Shown: piece after piece, positions 37,778 through 51,300 of the stretch
Position numbering within the stretch: the first letter of the stretch is position 1
Layout of the letters: each line of letters starts with the position of its first letter
Assembly (NCBI GenBank): GCA_963920765.1
Contig: OY987247.1
Coordinates: 6,730,471-6,794,470, forward strand
Source: Ulota crispa
Lineage: Eukaryota; Streptophyta; Bryopsida; Orthotrichales; Orthotrichaceae
Reading direction: 5' to 3'
DNA: 64,000 bases
Notes under the pieces: generated by a model
Told to the model about the DNA's origin: nothing
Database searches by the model: none
What the model saw: the letters and a program-made list of their open reading frames with translations, nothing else
Translations under genes and position numbers: made by a program

Positions 37778-38646
37778 TAATATAGGGAGGGGGACACCCC
37801 CAATTGCTACATGGACACCCCCTATAGCCCAACCTATTGAATTTGAGATTACTATTATGTTAAATTAAAATCAAAGTAATATTTTAGCGCACATGTACAT
37901 CTACAAGCGTTGTGAACATATAACATACTAGTATAGAGGCACATGGTTTGCATGAGTAGGACATGTATGAGTAATGCTAACAATAAATTTTACAAGAAAT
38001 GGATGTCTCACAAATCAATTGGTCTAGAATCTAATCTTGATGTACTAAGTATACAAAATAACAATATCTCGCAACTGATCTAGAATTTGATTCACATGCC
38101 CCATCATTTTAGCCCTTTTTTGAGACCAACAATACCAATTGCTTTCATCACAATGCTACTCTTTTATATTTATTAGGAGGCGCTTGGAGTTTCATTGATT
38201 TCTAGCACATGGTTGGAGTGCATGTTCTATGTTTGGAGAATCCTTTATTGTTTCAACTTCCACCAAAAAGTTTTACAAAATTTTGGAAATGGACATGATT
38301 GGGGGCACTTGGTGTTCTATATCTTGGGCATTCTCTGTTGCTTCAACTTACAAAAAAAAGTTATAGAAAGTTCTAGAAAAGGGCGCACTTAGTAGTATAG
38401 ATATGTCTCATTTGTGACATGGTCAAGAGTTAAACTAGTTGCTATGTTCATTTATAAGTTTAACTCTTAACCATCTCACAAATGAGACATTTTTGTTATC
38501 TGTTTGCAACGCTTATAGACACAAATGTGTGCTAAATTTTATTTTGATCTTATTTCATATTTCAACGTAATAATAATCTCAAACTTAATAGATTGGGCTA
38601 TAGGGGTGTCCACGTAGCAATTGGGGGGTGTATCCCTAGTTATTCC
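37778..38646. mobile_element. Inverted-repeat element of about 870 bp
   Basis: Terminal regions of about 150 bp are inverted copies: CAATTGCTACATGGACACCC on the left against GGGTGTCCACGTAGCAATTG on the right, continuing through TATAGCCCAACCTATT and TTTGAGATTA. The interior holds two diverged copies of a TTGGAGAATCCTTTATTG-like block (about 38160-38290 and 38295-38390) and a second inverted pair (AAACTAGTTGC and TAAGTTTAACTCTTAACCA). No coding capacity. Confidence 0.7.
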
Positions 38647-38655
38647 CTTAATGTA

Positions 38656-39026
38656 GTGTCTTGATATTGCCACCTCCCTTTCTGATACTACCACCCCCCT
38701 CTTTTACAACATTGTTCAATTCTTGGTTATTTTTGGGGAAATTAAAAAATATATAGAATTAAATTTGTATCAAACCAAATGATCTTTTGTTAGTGTTTTT
38801 CAAAATGATAAATTGCAATCAAAATTTTGATAAGAAAAGACAACATTCTATTATCATTTCTTATCCAAAAAAATTTGATTGTGGTTTATCATTTTGGAAA
38901 ACACTAACAAAAAATTACTTGGTTTGATACTCATTTAGTTCTAATTTTTTTTATATAAAAATTTCCCCAAAGATGACCAAGAATTGAACAATGTTGTAAA
39001 AGAGGGAGGTGGTAGTATTAAGACCC
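38656..39026. mobile_element. Foldback MITE of about 370 bp
   Basis: The two halves are complementary almost end to end: left CTTTTACAACATTGTTCAAT, right ATTGAACAATGTTGTAAAAG, then TTTTGTTAGTGTTTTCCAAA-type arms around a loop near 38845. The outer ends are GTGTCTTGATATTGCCACC and GGTGGTAGTATTAAGACCC. It directly abuts the preceding element (9 bp apart). Confidence 0.85.
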
Positions 39027-39389
39027 TTCAAAAACCTGTCTTTCATAATTTTCTACCTCTTATTAGACATTTTGGCATTTTAATATATCACTTAATATGA
39101 TATCCAAAAAATTAGAACTAAAAAAAAAAGAAATTGTAACATAATGTTAAAATGAATGAAATTAACAATCAACACATCAACCCACACAATCCATAAATAA
39201 TGCCAAAAGTTATAAGTTAACTTAAGAAAGCTTAGCTTTACTTGAACAAATTTGTTGACAACACCTGCATAAAAGGAAAATACAAATGAATCAATAAACT
39301 AATGAAAGATGCTCTAAAAAAGAAATCTTGGTTGTCCAAACAAATCCCTTCAATAAGCAGGTGATGTAAGTACATAAATTTCCTTAAAA

Positions 39390-40470
39390 AAAGATGTGGA
39401 AAAATAATTCAAGTTATAACTATAGTCAAAATTAATTATGAACTTGAAAAGGGGGCTGTCAAATGAGTTGTAGGTTCTTAAACGTGTGACTTTACTGACA
39501 TAGCTTCACATAAGCAAATGACATGCATACCAATATAAATATGAAAATAAAAAGTTTCAAAACAAAAAAAGTTATATGAAATTTCACAATGAAGTCTAAA
39601 TCTGATAGGAGAATGCTCAAACGCTATTTAGGTTCTCAAGGCCGTGATTTATCCTCACATTACCACATCACAACCATACAAATAAAAGCTGTAAAAAAAA
39701 CCTTGGAGTTATAACAAAAGTGAAGTTCAATTTTTGACTTTAGAAGAAGAGCGCCAGTAGGCAATCAGCTGTTTGGGTTCTTAGGATTGTGATTTAGCCT
39801 GACATGACCACATGACATGCATATTAATAAAACTCTGAAAATAAAAAGATGTGAAAAAAACTAGTAGTTAGAACAAAAATCAAATTCAATCTTTGACTCT
39901 TGTAAAGGAGCGCTTAGAGGCAATTTAAGTTCACAAAACTGCGATTTACCCTCACATTAGTATATGACATGCATAAGATAGGAGCACCCATAAGCATGAG
40001 TTTAAGGGTTTTGAACATGATGACTATTAGTAAACATCTAGCAAATTATAGGATCTTATTAGGAAGAGAAAAATAATGAGTCTGCAATTTCAAATTTATA
40101 TTTTGGATACTATGAGAATAAGTTGTGAATTTTTAAAGAGCAAACTGCCATTGTACCCATAACCACTTTTAAGATTTCATGTTCCCGTGTTGTACATTTT
40201 TGTCATTACATCTATATACTTTCACAGATTTTCCAAGACTTTAGAGGATACGCTTATGGGGACCCTCACGAGGATGGGTGCTCCTATCTTACAACTAAAA
40301 ATCTAGAAAAAATCTTTAAAAAAGAGACATGAAGTTATAGTAAAGATCAAACTTAATTTTGAATCTAGAAAGGGAGCATTTAGAGGTGATTTAGAGAGTG
40401 CTCAGAGGTGGTATTATTTAGCCTCAAAAATCTAAAAACAAAGAATTGTGAAAGAAGACTTAGGCTAGAG
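39390..40470 (+). repeat. Imperfect tandem array of ~170-bp units, interrupted by an insertion
   Basis: Four diverged units of roughly 165-190 bp run from about 39390 to 39975, and a further unit at about 40295-40470. Recurrent features are GTTATAACTATAGTCAAAAT or GTTATAGTAAAGATCAAACT, a GGGAGC or GAGCGC block, TTTAGGTTCTCA, GTGATTTA.CCTCACAT, GACATGCAT and GAAAATAAAAAG. The inserted element 39974-40291 splits the array. Confidence 0.65.
39974..40291. mobile_element. Short inverted-repeat element inserted in the tandem array
   Basis: Ends TAAGATAGGAGCACCCATA and TGGGTGCTCCTATCTTA are 15-17-bp inverted repeats. The 318-bp interior is AT-rich and non-coding. It interrupts the repeat unit just after GACATGCA, so it is younger than the array. 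Confidence 0.7.
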
Positions 40471-41180
40471 TTGAGCAAGTACATACCAAAGTAGATCTCA
40501 CCTAGATTTTGAAGTCCCCAACCTAGATTTCACCAAGATTTTGAAGTCACAAACCTTGTCTCCAAAACAAGAATTGCTAGTTCTCAATACAAAACCAATT
40601 ATAGAACTCTCTCAACAAAAGTCACAATTTATTTTTCTAGAAGAGAGCATCAACCTTGAATCTTATTCTAGCAAACACAAACAATGACAAAAGAAAGAGA
40701 TGCGTAGTAGTAGAGTACAAGAATGAATCAAACAAAGCAAAAGCATAGCAGCAACGCAAGGAGGAGGAGGTTGAAGGGGCATAACCGTAATAGCAACACA
40801 AATAAATGATCAAAAGAGTGTACACGCAAAGAATGGATCAAAAGAGCATGAACATGCAAGTGCCGTTGCCTAAAGGCGGCTAAGCTTACCCTAATCTCCA
40901 TACACATCTCAAAACCTGATTTGAAAATAAGAACCGGTTATAACCAGCCTTATTCTTAGGTTACTTAGCTAAGAACCAAGGGGAAGCTATGTGGATCAAT
41001 TGAAATCCGCTTTTTTTGAAGGGATATGGCCATATAGGATGAAAAGCCATCATTTTTTTCAAAAATAGTTCATTACCTATATTTGTACTTTTCTATTTGG
41101 TTATACGGCCTAAAATATTGAAACTAAAACGGCATTGATATAACTTGGCTCATTTTTCACTAGAAGTCAGCTCTCCTTGT

Positions 41181-41757
41181 ACGTTGCTCTCAAGTGAGAG
41201 AAAGAAAGACCAAAGAATGTGATGGAGGGGTTGCACACAAAAGAGACTATTTGACGTATCTACCATTCTTCATGGAGCCAATTTGACATAGATCGCATAT
41301 GTTAGAAATGCTTATTGTAAATAATTTGTTAGGTCAAATATGAAGTAATGGAGCCAAATCAACCAAAATTAAGTAAATGAATTAAAAAGAAGTATATCTA
41401 TGTATGTATGTAAAGATTGCATTGCATTGCATAAACACAAGCATACACTTGACAAATTGACCATTTAGACAAATTGACATTAGGCCCTCTAGATTCTACA
41501 ATAAGATAGGGACAACAATCACATCATATGAAATCATTGGAATGGATTGATTACTAGGCTAAGATATATTGATTCCACACTTTCCATGAAATTAAATAAA
41601 ATAATTTTTGTTTCCTTAATGTCAAAGTAAAAGTTTTTTTTATCACAAAAGTGACCCTACATACAAAATGACAAACAATTTGACCTTTCCCCAAACAAAA
41701 AACCTCCACTAAAGGATTCATTGGATTTTTCCTAAGCAAAATCCTACACTACATGTA
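41181..41757 (+). repeat. Long direct repeat, left copy (LTR-like)
   Basis: Collinear with 52731-53276 in the same orientation. Shared blocks include GAGAAAGAAAGAC, GAGCCAATTTGAC, TATCTATGTAT, TTGCATTGCATA, GACAAATTGACATTAGGCCC, GGGACAACAATC or GGACAACAATCA, AAAAGTGACCCTA, and TCC.ACACTACA at the end. The copies have diverged substantially, with indels. Confidence 0.7.
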
Positions 41758-41769
41758 TTTAGCCCTTTT

Positions 41770-42580
41770 GTCTAGATATTGTTTTAAATAAAAAGGTCAT
41801 TACAGATGAAGAATCAATTAAATCCAAAAAATATATTGCAACTTCTTTAAGTCTCCATTGTGTCATGTTAAAGATTTCACTCCATTCCTATATTATTAGC
41901 TATTAAATTCAAATTAAACCTGCAATAGCTCTTTTATCTAAACATTTGTTAATAAAATGGCCGTTACAGATGAAGTATCAACAAATTCAAAAAAAATTGT
42001 GCAGCTTTCTTACGTCTTTGAAAGATCACACTAAAAATTTCACCCCAATCTCATGATTTAGATTAAACCCCACTAGCTCCACTGTCTAAATGTTTGTTAA
42101 TAAAAGGGTCATTATGGATGAAGTATCAATTAATTTCAAAAAAATTGCGCAATTTTCTAAGGTTTCTTTAGGGTCAGAATACAAATTTCATCCCGATCTC
42201 ATATTATTAGCTATTAGATTTAAATTAAACCTTTACTAACATTTTCCTCTTAATGTTTGTTAATAAAGATGTAATTTTTAGATAAAGCATCAATTAATTC
42301 AAAAAAATTATGCAACTTTTTGAAGTCTTTATTGGGTCTCACTAAAAATTTGTGTGACTTTTTCATATTATGAGCTATTAAATTCAAAATTATCCCCACT
42401 TCCTTTTCTATTGAAATGTTTGTTCAAAAGTTGTCATCACTGATTTTGTGTCAATTAATTACACAAAAATTTGTGCAACTTTCTTAGGTCATCCTAGGGT
42501 TAGTTTGTAATTTTTAGCCATGCTGCAAGTTTTAGCTATCAAGTTCAAATCAATCCCGTACTTCTCCTTCAACAAAAATG
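41770..42580 (+). repeat. Imperfect tandem array of ~155-bp units, about five copies
   Basis: Units start near 41772, 41942, 42095, 42250 and 42415, each with TGTTTGTTAATAAA or a variant, then a TCATTA or GTTACAGATGAAGTATCAA block, TTCAAAAAAATT, GCAACTTTCTTA.GTC, CACTAAAAATTTCA and TATTAGCTATTAAATTCAAA. Copies differ by substitutions and small indels. The array starts right after the left LTR-like repeat. Confidence 0.75.
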
Positions 42581-43155
42581 TGAGCAAATTAAATATGATT
42601 TCAAAATGGGCCTTTACTTGACCAACAGTTTACAAGAGTTCATGTAATTGTTGGATAATAGCACAAACACTATATTAAATAAATTGCAAAAAATTGAAAA
42701 TTAAAAAGCGTATTTAATGAGTCTTTTTTAAGAAGCAAAAAATTCAAATTTTCCAAAATTGTATTGATTTTCAATTACTTAATATAGTGCTCACAATTCA
42801 TGTTTACACAAGTTTTAATGATACTTTATTTTTTCCATATGACAAATACAAAAAAAAATTACTTGTATTTGATGTAGAAGTGAAAGTTGATGGTACCTAT
42901 ATGATTGAGCGGTGCTCAAAGGCAGCAAAGTTTGCATTTGATGTGAAATAGCCCCCTCTATAGCTTCCAAGCACTCAAAATTTAGAAAAACATGCCAATT
43001 CTTTATATTACTACAAGTCTTCTATCCAACTTTGGATTGGGATTAATATTGAGCTCTTTAAAAAAATCTTGCATATTTGTCCATAATTGTCTTTAAAACA
43101 CTCAGGTTAGTTTGGTGCCTTGGTGTAATATATCACTAGTAGAAAATTGCATTGC

Positions 43156-43307
43156 AACCTACTAAATTATGTCATGTAGGTTATGTTGAGTTCCATGTTT
43201 CCAACACAAAATTTTGCTGAACAACGCAAAATTTTGCATTTTTCAACAAAATTTTGCGTTGAAAACACGAAACTCAACATAAACTACATGACATAATTTA
43301 GTGGGTT
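43156..43307. repeat. 152-bp palindromic foldback
   Basis: Left arm AACCTACTAAATTATGTCAT continues GTAGGTTATGTTGAG; the right arm is CTCAACATAAACTACATGAC followed by ATAATTTAGTGGGTT. The inner part also carries AACGCAAAATTTTG on one side and CAAAATTTTGCGTT on the other. Likely a small MITE. Confidence 0.8.
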
Positions 43308-43673
43308 TCATCTCAGTTTTCAACATTGATATATCAATGTTGATCACAAATTAAGGGTTGCCAAATTCAATATCCACTTCCGCAAAAATCTCATAATGCA
43401 CATTATTATCAAACATATGTTGAATTATTTCATCACATGTTTTCAAAACCACTTGTTCTATGCATGTTTGAAAGAAAAATACAAGTGTTGTCAAAAAATT
43501 CAATTTACTTTATAAAATACTACAATATTGATAATGTAATATGAACATATCCATTAACCAAATACAATAAATTTTGTATGTAACACTATTAAAAAGCTAC
43601 AAAGATTATTAAATAAATTTTTAATTAAGAAACTTAAAAAATTTACATGATTTACTAACATTGTCATTTGTAA

Positions 43674-45300
43674 TTAGTCAATTAGAGATATAAATACAAT
43701 TTTTGAGGTACATTGATATGCGCTATGTCTAAAATAGATTGTTATAAGAAGTCTCACCGCCATTGAATAAAGAGAGCGCTCTTTAAAAAGTCTTGCTTTT
43801 GTTTTTGAGTTTACTCCCTTCATTTTGTTGTAAATTGCTTTCAATGATAATACAGTACGATAAATAATATTTGAATCTCCAACATTGACTAATTCATTTG
43901 CTAGATACATGCACATACTACATAGATGCTGACATTTGTTTGTATTATAAGTGCAAGTGACCTACACATTCAATTACAATTTAAAATTTAGTATATAGTT
44001 ATCAATATCAACTTCATCAAATCAATGCAACAACATAAAAAAAATTATTTTTTTGTAATTCAACTAGGATTTTTTGCAAAAAAATTGAATTTTTCATAAT
44101 TAGTTACCTTGCATTCTTCATGATTAGACACATAAGCATAAAGTCTTGAAAAAATTTGTTGTTTGTTGCCAAATGGATCAATCAATGTTTATCTATTGCA
44201 AAAAAACAAACAAATAATATTTTTGAAATCAAATCATAACATACAAATAAAGTACTATAGAATTTAAACAATTTCATATATGATTTGATATGCTTCTTTT
44301 TATAAGTGTAAGATCAAAGACTTAAATGAATTGCATAAAGATAATTTTTTCTTACTTGTGACTTGCAACTTTAAGTGATTTTAAGACATGTGAAGGGTAA
44401 TCTTGAATAGCTTGCAGACGCTGTGAAAAATTTTGTCCTTAGATATTAAAATTTAGCAAAATTGCTAACAAGCTATGTCCTTCAGAAATGTATCTATCCT
44501 CACAAGCTATATTTTCCAACGGACATATAAATTGGATGACTACTAAGTTATTTATTGTTTGATAATAATGTCTTATCACTATGAAAAATCAATGCGCAAC
44601 AATGATTTAACCATGTTGTTAGTTCACATGTTCCTACTCACATTGAAAGACACATTTGTACGCAATTAATATGAGAGATATAAAGAATAATACCAAATAT
44701 AAACATAAATATTTTACAACTGTACATTATACTAAATAATATTATATGTTCATAAAACTGGATAATTTCTTTTCTTTTCTTTCAATAAACTAATAAATGT
44801 AAAAAAATCAGTTCCATTAAATGCCACCAATTTCGTGTTGGAAATTGTAAGTGTCAAATATTCATTGAACTCATGATCAACAACTAGAGATGTAGGTAGC
44901 ATTATGAAATTTTGGCTACCACATGTGAAGAAAATAGGGATTCTAATGCAATTAGTGAATTGCGGTATTCCAATACATGTTTGCTAATATTTGTTGTTCT
45001 CCCTCATTTGCTTCATTATAAAGAGCTTCCTCATATTTTTCAAAGGCATAAGCTGATTTCATTGAGAGATCTTCAACTTTGAAACTTGGATGACGTAACA
45101 TCTCCAAGAACTACTTATTTATAGCTGTGTTGCTCAAATTTTTTTTTATTGTTGTTCTAACTCAATTAATAGGGCTAAAGCTTTGCATGATATGCATGTC
45201 TTGATACTTCTTGCTGAGCAAATTGCTCTATATCAATATCCAACACATCATCCATGAATTCATCCAAGTCAAAAAATGAAGGCCCACTCAATCCATGGGC
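43674..45300 (-). pseudogene. Decayed protein-coding remnants, unidentified
   Basis: On the minus strand several short stretches read like real protein but are separated by stops and frame changes: about 45300-45195 (FFDLDEFMDDVLDIDIEQF), 45111-44957 (FLEMLRHPSFKVEDLSMKSA continuing to a stop), about 44210-44090 (PFGNKQQIFSRLYAYVSNHE) and 43950-43674. The last includes C-x6-C-x-H-x-C in CTYNTNKCQHLCSM, which loosely recalls a SWIM-type zinc finger as in MULE/FAR1 transposase relatives. I do not recognise the family. A dead transposon or an old gene with lost splice sites are both possible. Confidence 0.3.
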
Positions 45301-45309
45301 TTCAAAAGT

Positions 45310-48300
45310 TTTTTGAGATGCAGGTTTTTCAATTGATTGATAAGATTTGTATAGTCTAGATATTAAAGTAGAAGCTTTGATTAAATTTTTATGACTTTTA
45401 GAACTACTTTAGAATTTAAAATGAATAAGAAAGAAGAAATCCCTTTAATATACTTTAAAAAACTAAAAATAGCTTAAAAATAAAAAGTAAAAAAAGTAAA
45501 AGAATAAAAAAAATGATAGGTCACATCTTTTTGGAAAGGATGCAACCTTTCAAATTAGGGAGTATAAATAGAAGTAGAAAATATGTTGAAAATCAGCATT
45601 CTTATAAGTCCTACTCTTGATTGATATTAATAATATAATTGTTATTTTTGTTGTAAGTTTGTGAGATTGTATATGTTGAATGTGAGTGAGATTCTTGGGG
45701 GGGACAATGTGTAAAAAATAAGGAGATAGGTGCAAACACCAAGTATTTTTTAGGGGGGTATTAGTTTTTTTTTAAATTTTTAAACACCCTATTATTATGT
45801 AATTTTCTACTTTGCGTTATTAAAGAAGGGGCTTGCATTACTTATAATTCTAAATTGATATGAATGAATGATATGGTAAATTAGATAAAACAAAAATTCT
45901 ACACAATTTTTTTTAGACATTAAACTTCTTTCAAACTATTATTTCCCCTACTAATGACTATATTCAAGTTTCAACTATACCCTAACAAAAAAGCGTACTC
46001 ACTACTACTATTGTACCTTCCATAAAAATTGTCAATGACTCATTTACTAGGAAGGTATCATATTATTGAATGCCATATATATTGAACTTTAGGTTTAGGT
46101 CCTTTTTACATGATTAATATGCATGATATAGAGATCAATTTTTGATATTAACTTTACTTTAACCTACATTGTTTGATTCAATGTACTGTACATGTCTTTA
46201 CAATATGCAAGATAATATGCTTCACTAAATTGTGGTGCACAACAAGAAATTGTCAAATATAATTTATATTATGCAAACTCTTTGAGTCGCAAAAACATGC
46301 GATACATATGTTTGCTTCAAGGTGTTGTATATGTCTTTAGCGTATGCCAAATATTTTTGAATAGCAGCCAAAAAATGGAGACAATAGAAAAGATAGACTG
46401 AGCAATTCCCAAATCCCAAGTTGGACCTTGAACCTTGAACAACAAACAACAAACAGAAGGCTCGAAGCAAGAACTGCCAATTTCCAAAATTAAATGACAA
46501 CCACCTAAAGCCATCCAACATCTATTGTGGAAATTAGTAAAGTCTATAAAATTATTGAACACTCTGAATATGCCACTCACAAGGCAACAGGATTTACGAC
46601 TTTTAGCCCAAAAAAAAAAAAAAAACGGGGGTATCCGAGGTCTATTTTTTTTCTAATTAGACCTGTTTTTTTATATCCTATAGTAGTTTGAAGACATTTC
46701 ATGGTTTTTTGTACCCTATAGTATAAAAAACCAAATTATATTTGTTTTCTCAAATGTTTTTTAGGCACCCTATCATTTGTTTGCACATAGTTTCTACTAC
46801 TACCTCTCACTACACCCTCCAAGGTGAGATTAGTAAACCTAAAAGTAAACCTAAAGATTGCTAGAGCTTTCAAGATACAATTTGCTCGTGTTTGCAAGTA
46901 TTGATCTATGAACATGAATATACTTAAGCTTGCATGTGTAATTGGTTGAGCGATTTGGCTGTTGTAGTAATAATTCTGAAATGAATTGGCATTCTTAAGT
47001 TGCATCTAGATTTGACGAATACATAAGAAAGTAGATGTTGTGGATTGTGTTGGAGAAGTAGCAAGCACTGGACTAGTTTTTTCCAGCAAAGTAGCAGGAT
47101 ACACAACAAAAGGTGAGTAGCGCTTGCTGTAGAATGCCTACTTGTTGTAGAAAGTTAAAATTTTACAAATAGGTGTTCTTTTCCTACATTTTGGCAGTTT
47201 TTGTGCAACTAGTTGGTTAAGGAGTCACAATTAGGTCATAGAGATTCAAAAGATGCTAATAGACTAAGATTCCATGGGATTTGTGAAGAGGCTAAGGTAG
47301 AGATCCAAATAGGTGGGGAAAAGACTATAAAGGGAAATATTTTGCAAGTAGGAAGGACCCACAGCCCTAGAGAGCGTGCAAGTCCAGCCAAGTTTGGCTG
47401 TTTTGTGCTTTTGTGTTTGTCTATGAATAAGAATAATATTTTACTACTTGCCTTGTATTGGAAATTGTGCATGTTGTGTAAGTTTGTGTGTGATGTTTTG
47501 AGTGTCTCAATGCAAGTTAGATTATGAAAAATTGTTTGTTTGTATGCTTGAGATTGAAGTTGTAATCCAACTTGGAGTTTAAATTGACTTGTCTTGGATC
47601 TGTGAAGAGAGTTAAACTAAAATTGGAGAGATTCTGATTACAGAAGATTATTGCTATTTGGAGTGTATGTGAGAATTCTTACTTGTGTGTGTTAAGTTGA
47701 CCTAATTGGAATGGATGCTTGTGTGCATGTAAACTGAATTTGGATTCTTCTATTATACTAGCTTGATATTTTCAATCAGCCTTATTCTTGAATTAAATTA
47801 TGTGCCTGTTTGATTGAGTCCTATTTGGTTTGAGAGTGCTGAAGTGAAAAAGATTTCAGAAGCATTGTTTGCTAATTCGGTCTATTTCTTGTGTGTCATT
47901 GTAGCTTTGGTTGTGGAGCTAATTGGAAGTACAAGTGCGATCACTGGAAGGATTTTTAAAGTGAGAATTTGAATGTTCAAAAGCCGAGTTGAGGAGAGAA
48001 AAAATTGAGGAGAAATAATCCTAACAGGAAAGTGAGAGTGAGTGAAATAATCCAAGTTGGATTGACAAGATACTGAGAGATCAAGGAAAAGTATGGGAAT
48101 GGAATCATTCCAATTCAGAATTATTTAGTAAATCAGTCAAGTCGGAGTAAGATGAGAGAAGAATAAAAATCCAAATTGGGATTTTAATGAGAGTAACTGA
48201 GAGCTATTGGGCTGATTTGGAAAGCCAAGAAAGGAATATTCCAAATTGGGTAATGAGAGCCTTGAGAGAAAATCTTAATCCTATTTGGGAAGTAACTGAG

Positions 48301-51300
48301 AGCTAGAATGCCGAGTTGAAAAACCAAGATGTTGAAAAGAATAATCAGCCTAATTCGAGAGTGAAAAATTGAATAGAATAAGAAGAATATTCCTACTTGG
48401 TAATTGGTTGCCGAGAGGCTGCAAGTCTAATGAAGTTCCAATTGGAGTAAAAAGATGGACCTGTGAAGCTGCAAAATTGGAATGATAAAGCTGCCAGCCG
48501 ATTGGAAATGACAAAGATAAAAAGACAATTTGGAGCTGGAGAAAGAAAGCTTCAAGATTGTTGGATGTAAAAGAAAAATAAAAGAAAGCAATTACATTTA
48601 AATTCTTCTAACTCTACTTGGGCATTAATAAAGAGTGAAACATCCTACTAGCAATTAGGAGGATGGCCAATAATCCAATTAAAGAGGAAACTTCTTATTT
48701 GGGTTCAGGGTTGTTACTTTGCGCGAGTTGAGGTTGTCGGATAGCACGGACGGGCAAACGAATCAAACAGCATGGGCGGACAAATCAGACCAAATGGGCA
48801 GATTAGGGCATTTTTAGGATTTTTGACCTAAAAAAGGAAGAATCAAATTATAAATTTTCATTTTTATTACGTGATATGGCTTTGAATCCATGTTTTGACT
48901 TCATGTTGGCAACAATGAGTGTCACTAGCATGTACAAAGTTTTTTTTTTTATCATTTTGGACCATTTTTTAAAGTCAACTATGAGTTGACTTCATCGGAC
49001 GGACCATGACCTCAATTAGACACTTTGGACATATGAGCGAGCAGGTTGACAAGCGGCCCAATGTAACAACCATGCTTGGATTTAAGTATAATGGAAAGAG
49101 TCTTGCAAACCTACGTGAAATAATCTCCTTGAATGAACTCATCCCTAGACAAGGTTTACAATCAAAGTATACCAAACCTTACTTCACATTCGCACACAGG
49201 GCATTTTGAATTATGACTTCTCAAAGTTGAACTTTGTTGTGAGAGAAGAGAGAATCTTGCTGCTACTACTTGAACCAAAAGTGACTACAGAACTAGAACG
49301 GTAGAGCAGAAGAAGATCTGGAACAATTTAGGAAAAGATTGGAACCACGTTGCTGCAACCAAACTTCAGAGAGCAAAGCGGGTTTATATTTTGTGAAGAA
49401 CACATCAATAAAATGTTAAAAGTGTACAAAGTGGAACAATTGACCTAAAAGCAGAAACTCATACTACCTTGTAAGACTTCTAAACCATTTGATTGTGCAA
49501 ACTAAGAGTAATTGCCAACTGAGATATTGCTCTAAAAGATTGACACATTATGCATTTTCATTAGATAATTAAAAAGAAATAGCTTTGAAAAGAAGCGATA
49601 ATTGGACTTATTGACTAAAAACCTAAAAAGGAATAATAAAAAAAATTATGTGTACTATAAATTCAAATATTATTTTGGCATTTTGATTAGGTCTATATAG
49701 AGCATGCATAAAGTCAATTTAACCAACCTAACTATTTGACTTCCGTTAGAACACTAGACAAAACTGTGACTTCATACATTGTGTTTAATGCAGAAGTAAT
49801 GGACTGCAAGTGAGTGCAACTGAACTGGGAATAAGAGTGCTTCCTTTTATTTAAACCTTTTAAACCAAATTCTATTTGAAAATGACTTTAGTCACAAAAC
49901 GATAGATTGCTTCCACCATTCCTCTTAAAAAACCCCTATCCTAATGTTTCTTGGGTTTTATAGAAAAAGACAAAACCTAGTTTACAACTTGTTTGATTCT
50001 ACATTATTTATTCTTTGAAAAGTAGATCTCAAAAAGTAGTTTGATCTTGACAAGGCCTCTTGTTTCCTATGCATGTATTTGGGTGGGACAAGGCTCCTTT
50101 ATGTCTAAATGGGTGTACAACACATAAATCACATGTAAATTGATCCATTTAATAAGTTTATAGTGGTGTATAAGAAAAAGAAATTAAAGTTGATTGAATA
50201 TGCTTGTTTATTCAATTACAAACCTTTTACTTTCTAGAACCTAATTTTTAAAATTTTAAAATACACTCTTGATCTAATTTGCCACCAGATATAGTAGTAA
50301 ACTACTTCATTATGATGTGATAAAAATTTGAATGATGTTTATTGCGTGAATTGTAAGATAATAGTTAATTGAAAAGAGGTTCATCCTTGAAAGTTGACAT
50401 TCGTTGAAGAAGATAGAGGTGGTTGTTGTTGAGGACAAAGACATGATACAAGAAATGTTGGGCAATGACTTACGGGATGACTTCTAACTCTATATAGATA
50501 GTTTTGCTTTTAGTTTCTTTTGTTCTCAAATGTATATGAACTTGGAGATGCTTTGTTTTTTGGCATCTATATTATGTTGTGGTGCACATGTCAAATCCCA
50601 AATGTGCATATATGAAACCTCAAGTGTGCATAAATCAATTCTTTTAACCAATACAACCTTTGCATACTGAAACAAATGTTGAATTCAAATTTTTAAAAAA
50701 CACAGTTTTAGTTTAATAATTTAATTGCTACTTTTATATATATACAACTAGAATGCAATAACTATAAAAGATATTCATACTATATATAAATATATATGAA
50801 TATATAAGATAATCAACACAATATTAACAATCTATAAATCAATGACTATGGATATAGTCATCAACAACATAAATATAAACATATAGCAAATTGTGATAAC
50901 AATTTTCTTTTTCTTTTTGTTTGATTCCTTTGTAACATGACAAATAGATTAATTAAAAGGGTTTCAAATAGAACCTGAGCGTGAATGAGAGACAAATTAC
51001 CTTGGAATGTAGAAAGGACAGTTTGGGTAACCGGTTATAAGACAAATAGTAAAGGCAGATATTAACATACTTATTACCAAATACAAATAGCCAATGAAGA
51101 AAATGTAGTTATATAATTGAAAGAGGAAGTAGCTCTTAAAGCATTTTTCTTCTTATTATTTCTTGAGCTTGTTTTTGTATACTTGTCTCCTTGTCAAATC
51201 AATTTGATTGACAATATATTACTTCCTTTATAAGTTCAGTGATTGGCATATTTGTTTTCTTTGTTTGTGTGTATCTTGTGATGACTAATTGTTGAAGTGA

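Noticed and set aside
46264..46580. Overlapping minus-strand frames of 85-87 codons rich in Phe, Leu and Cys
   Set aside because: No motif, overlapping frames, and composition typical of A/T-rich DNA. Not reported as a gene.
47213..47527. 104-codon plus-strand frame
   Set aside because: It lacks conserved motifs or neighbouring exons and lies in purine-biased repeat-like sequence.
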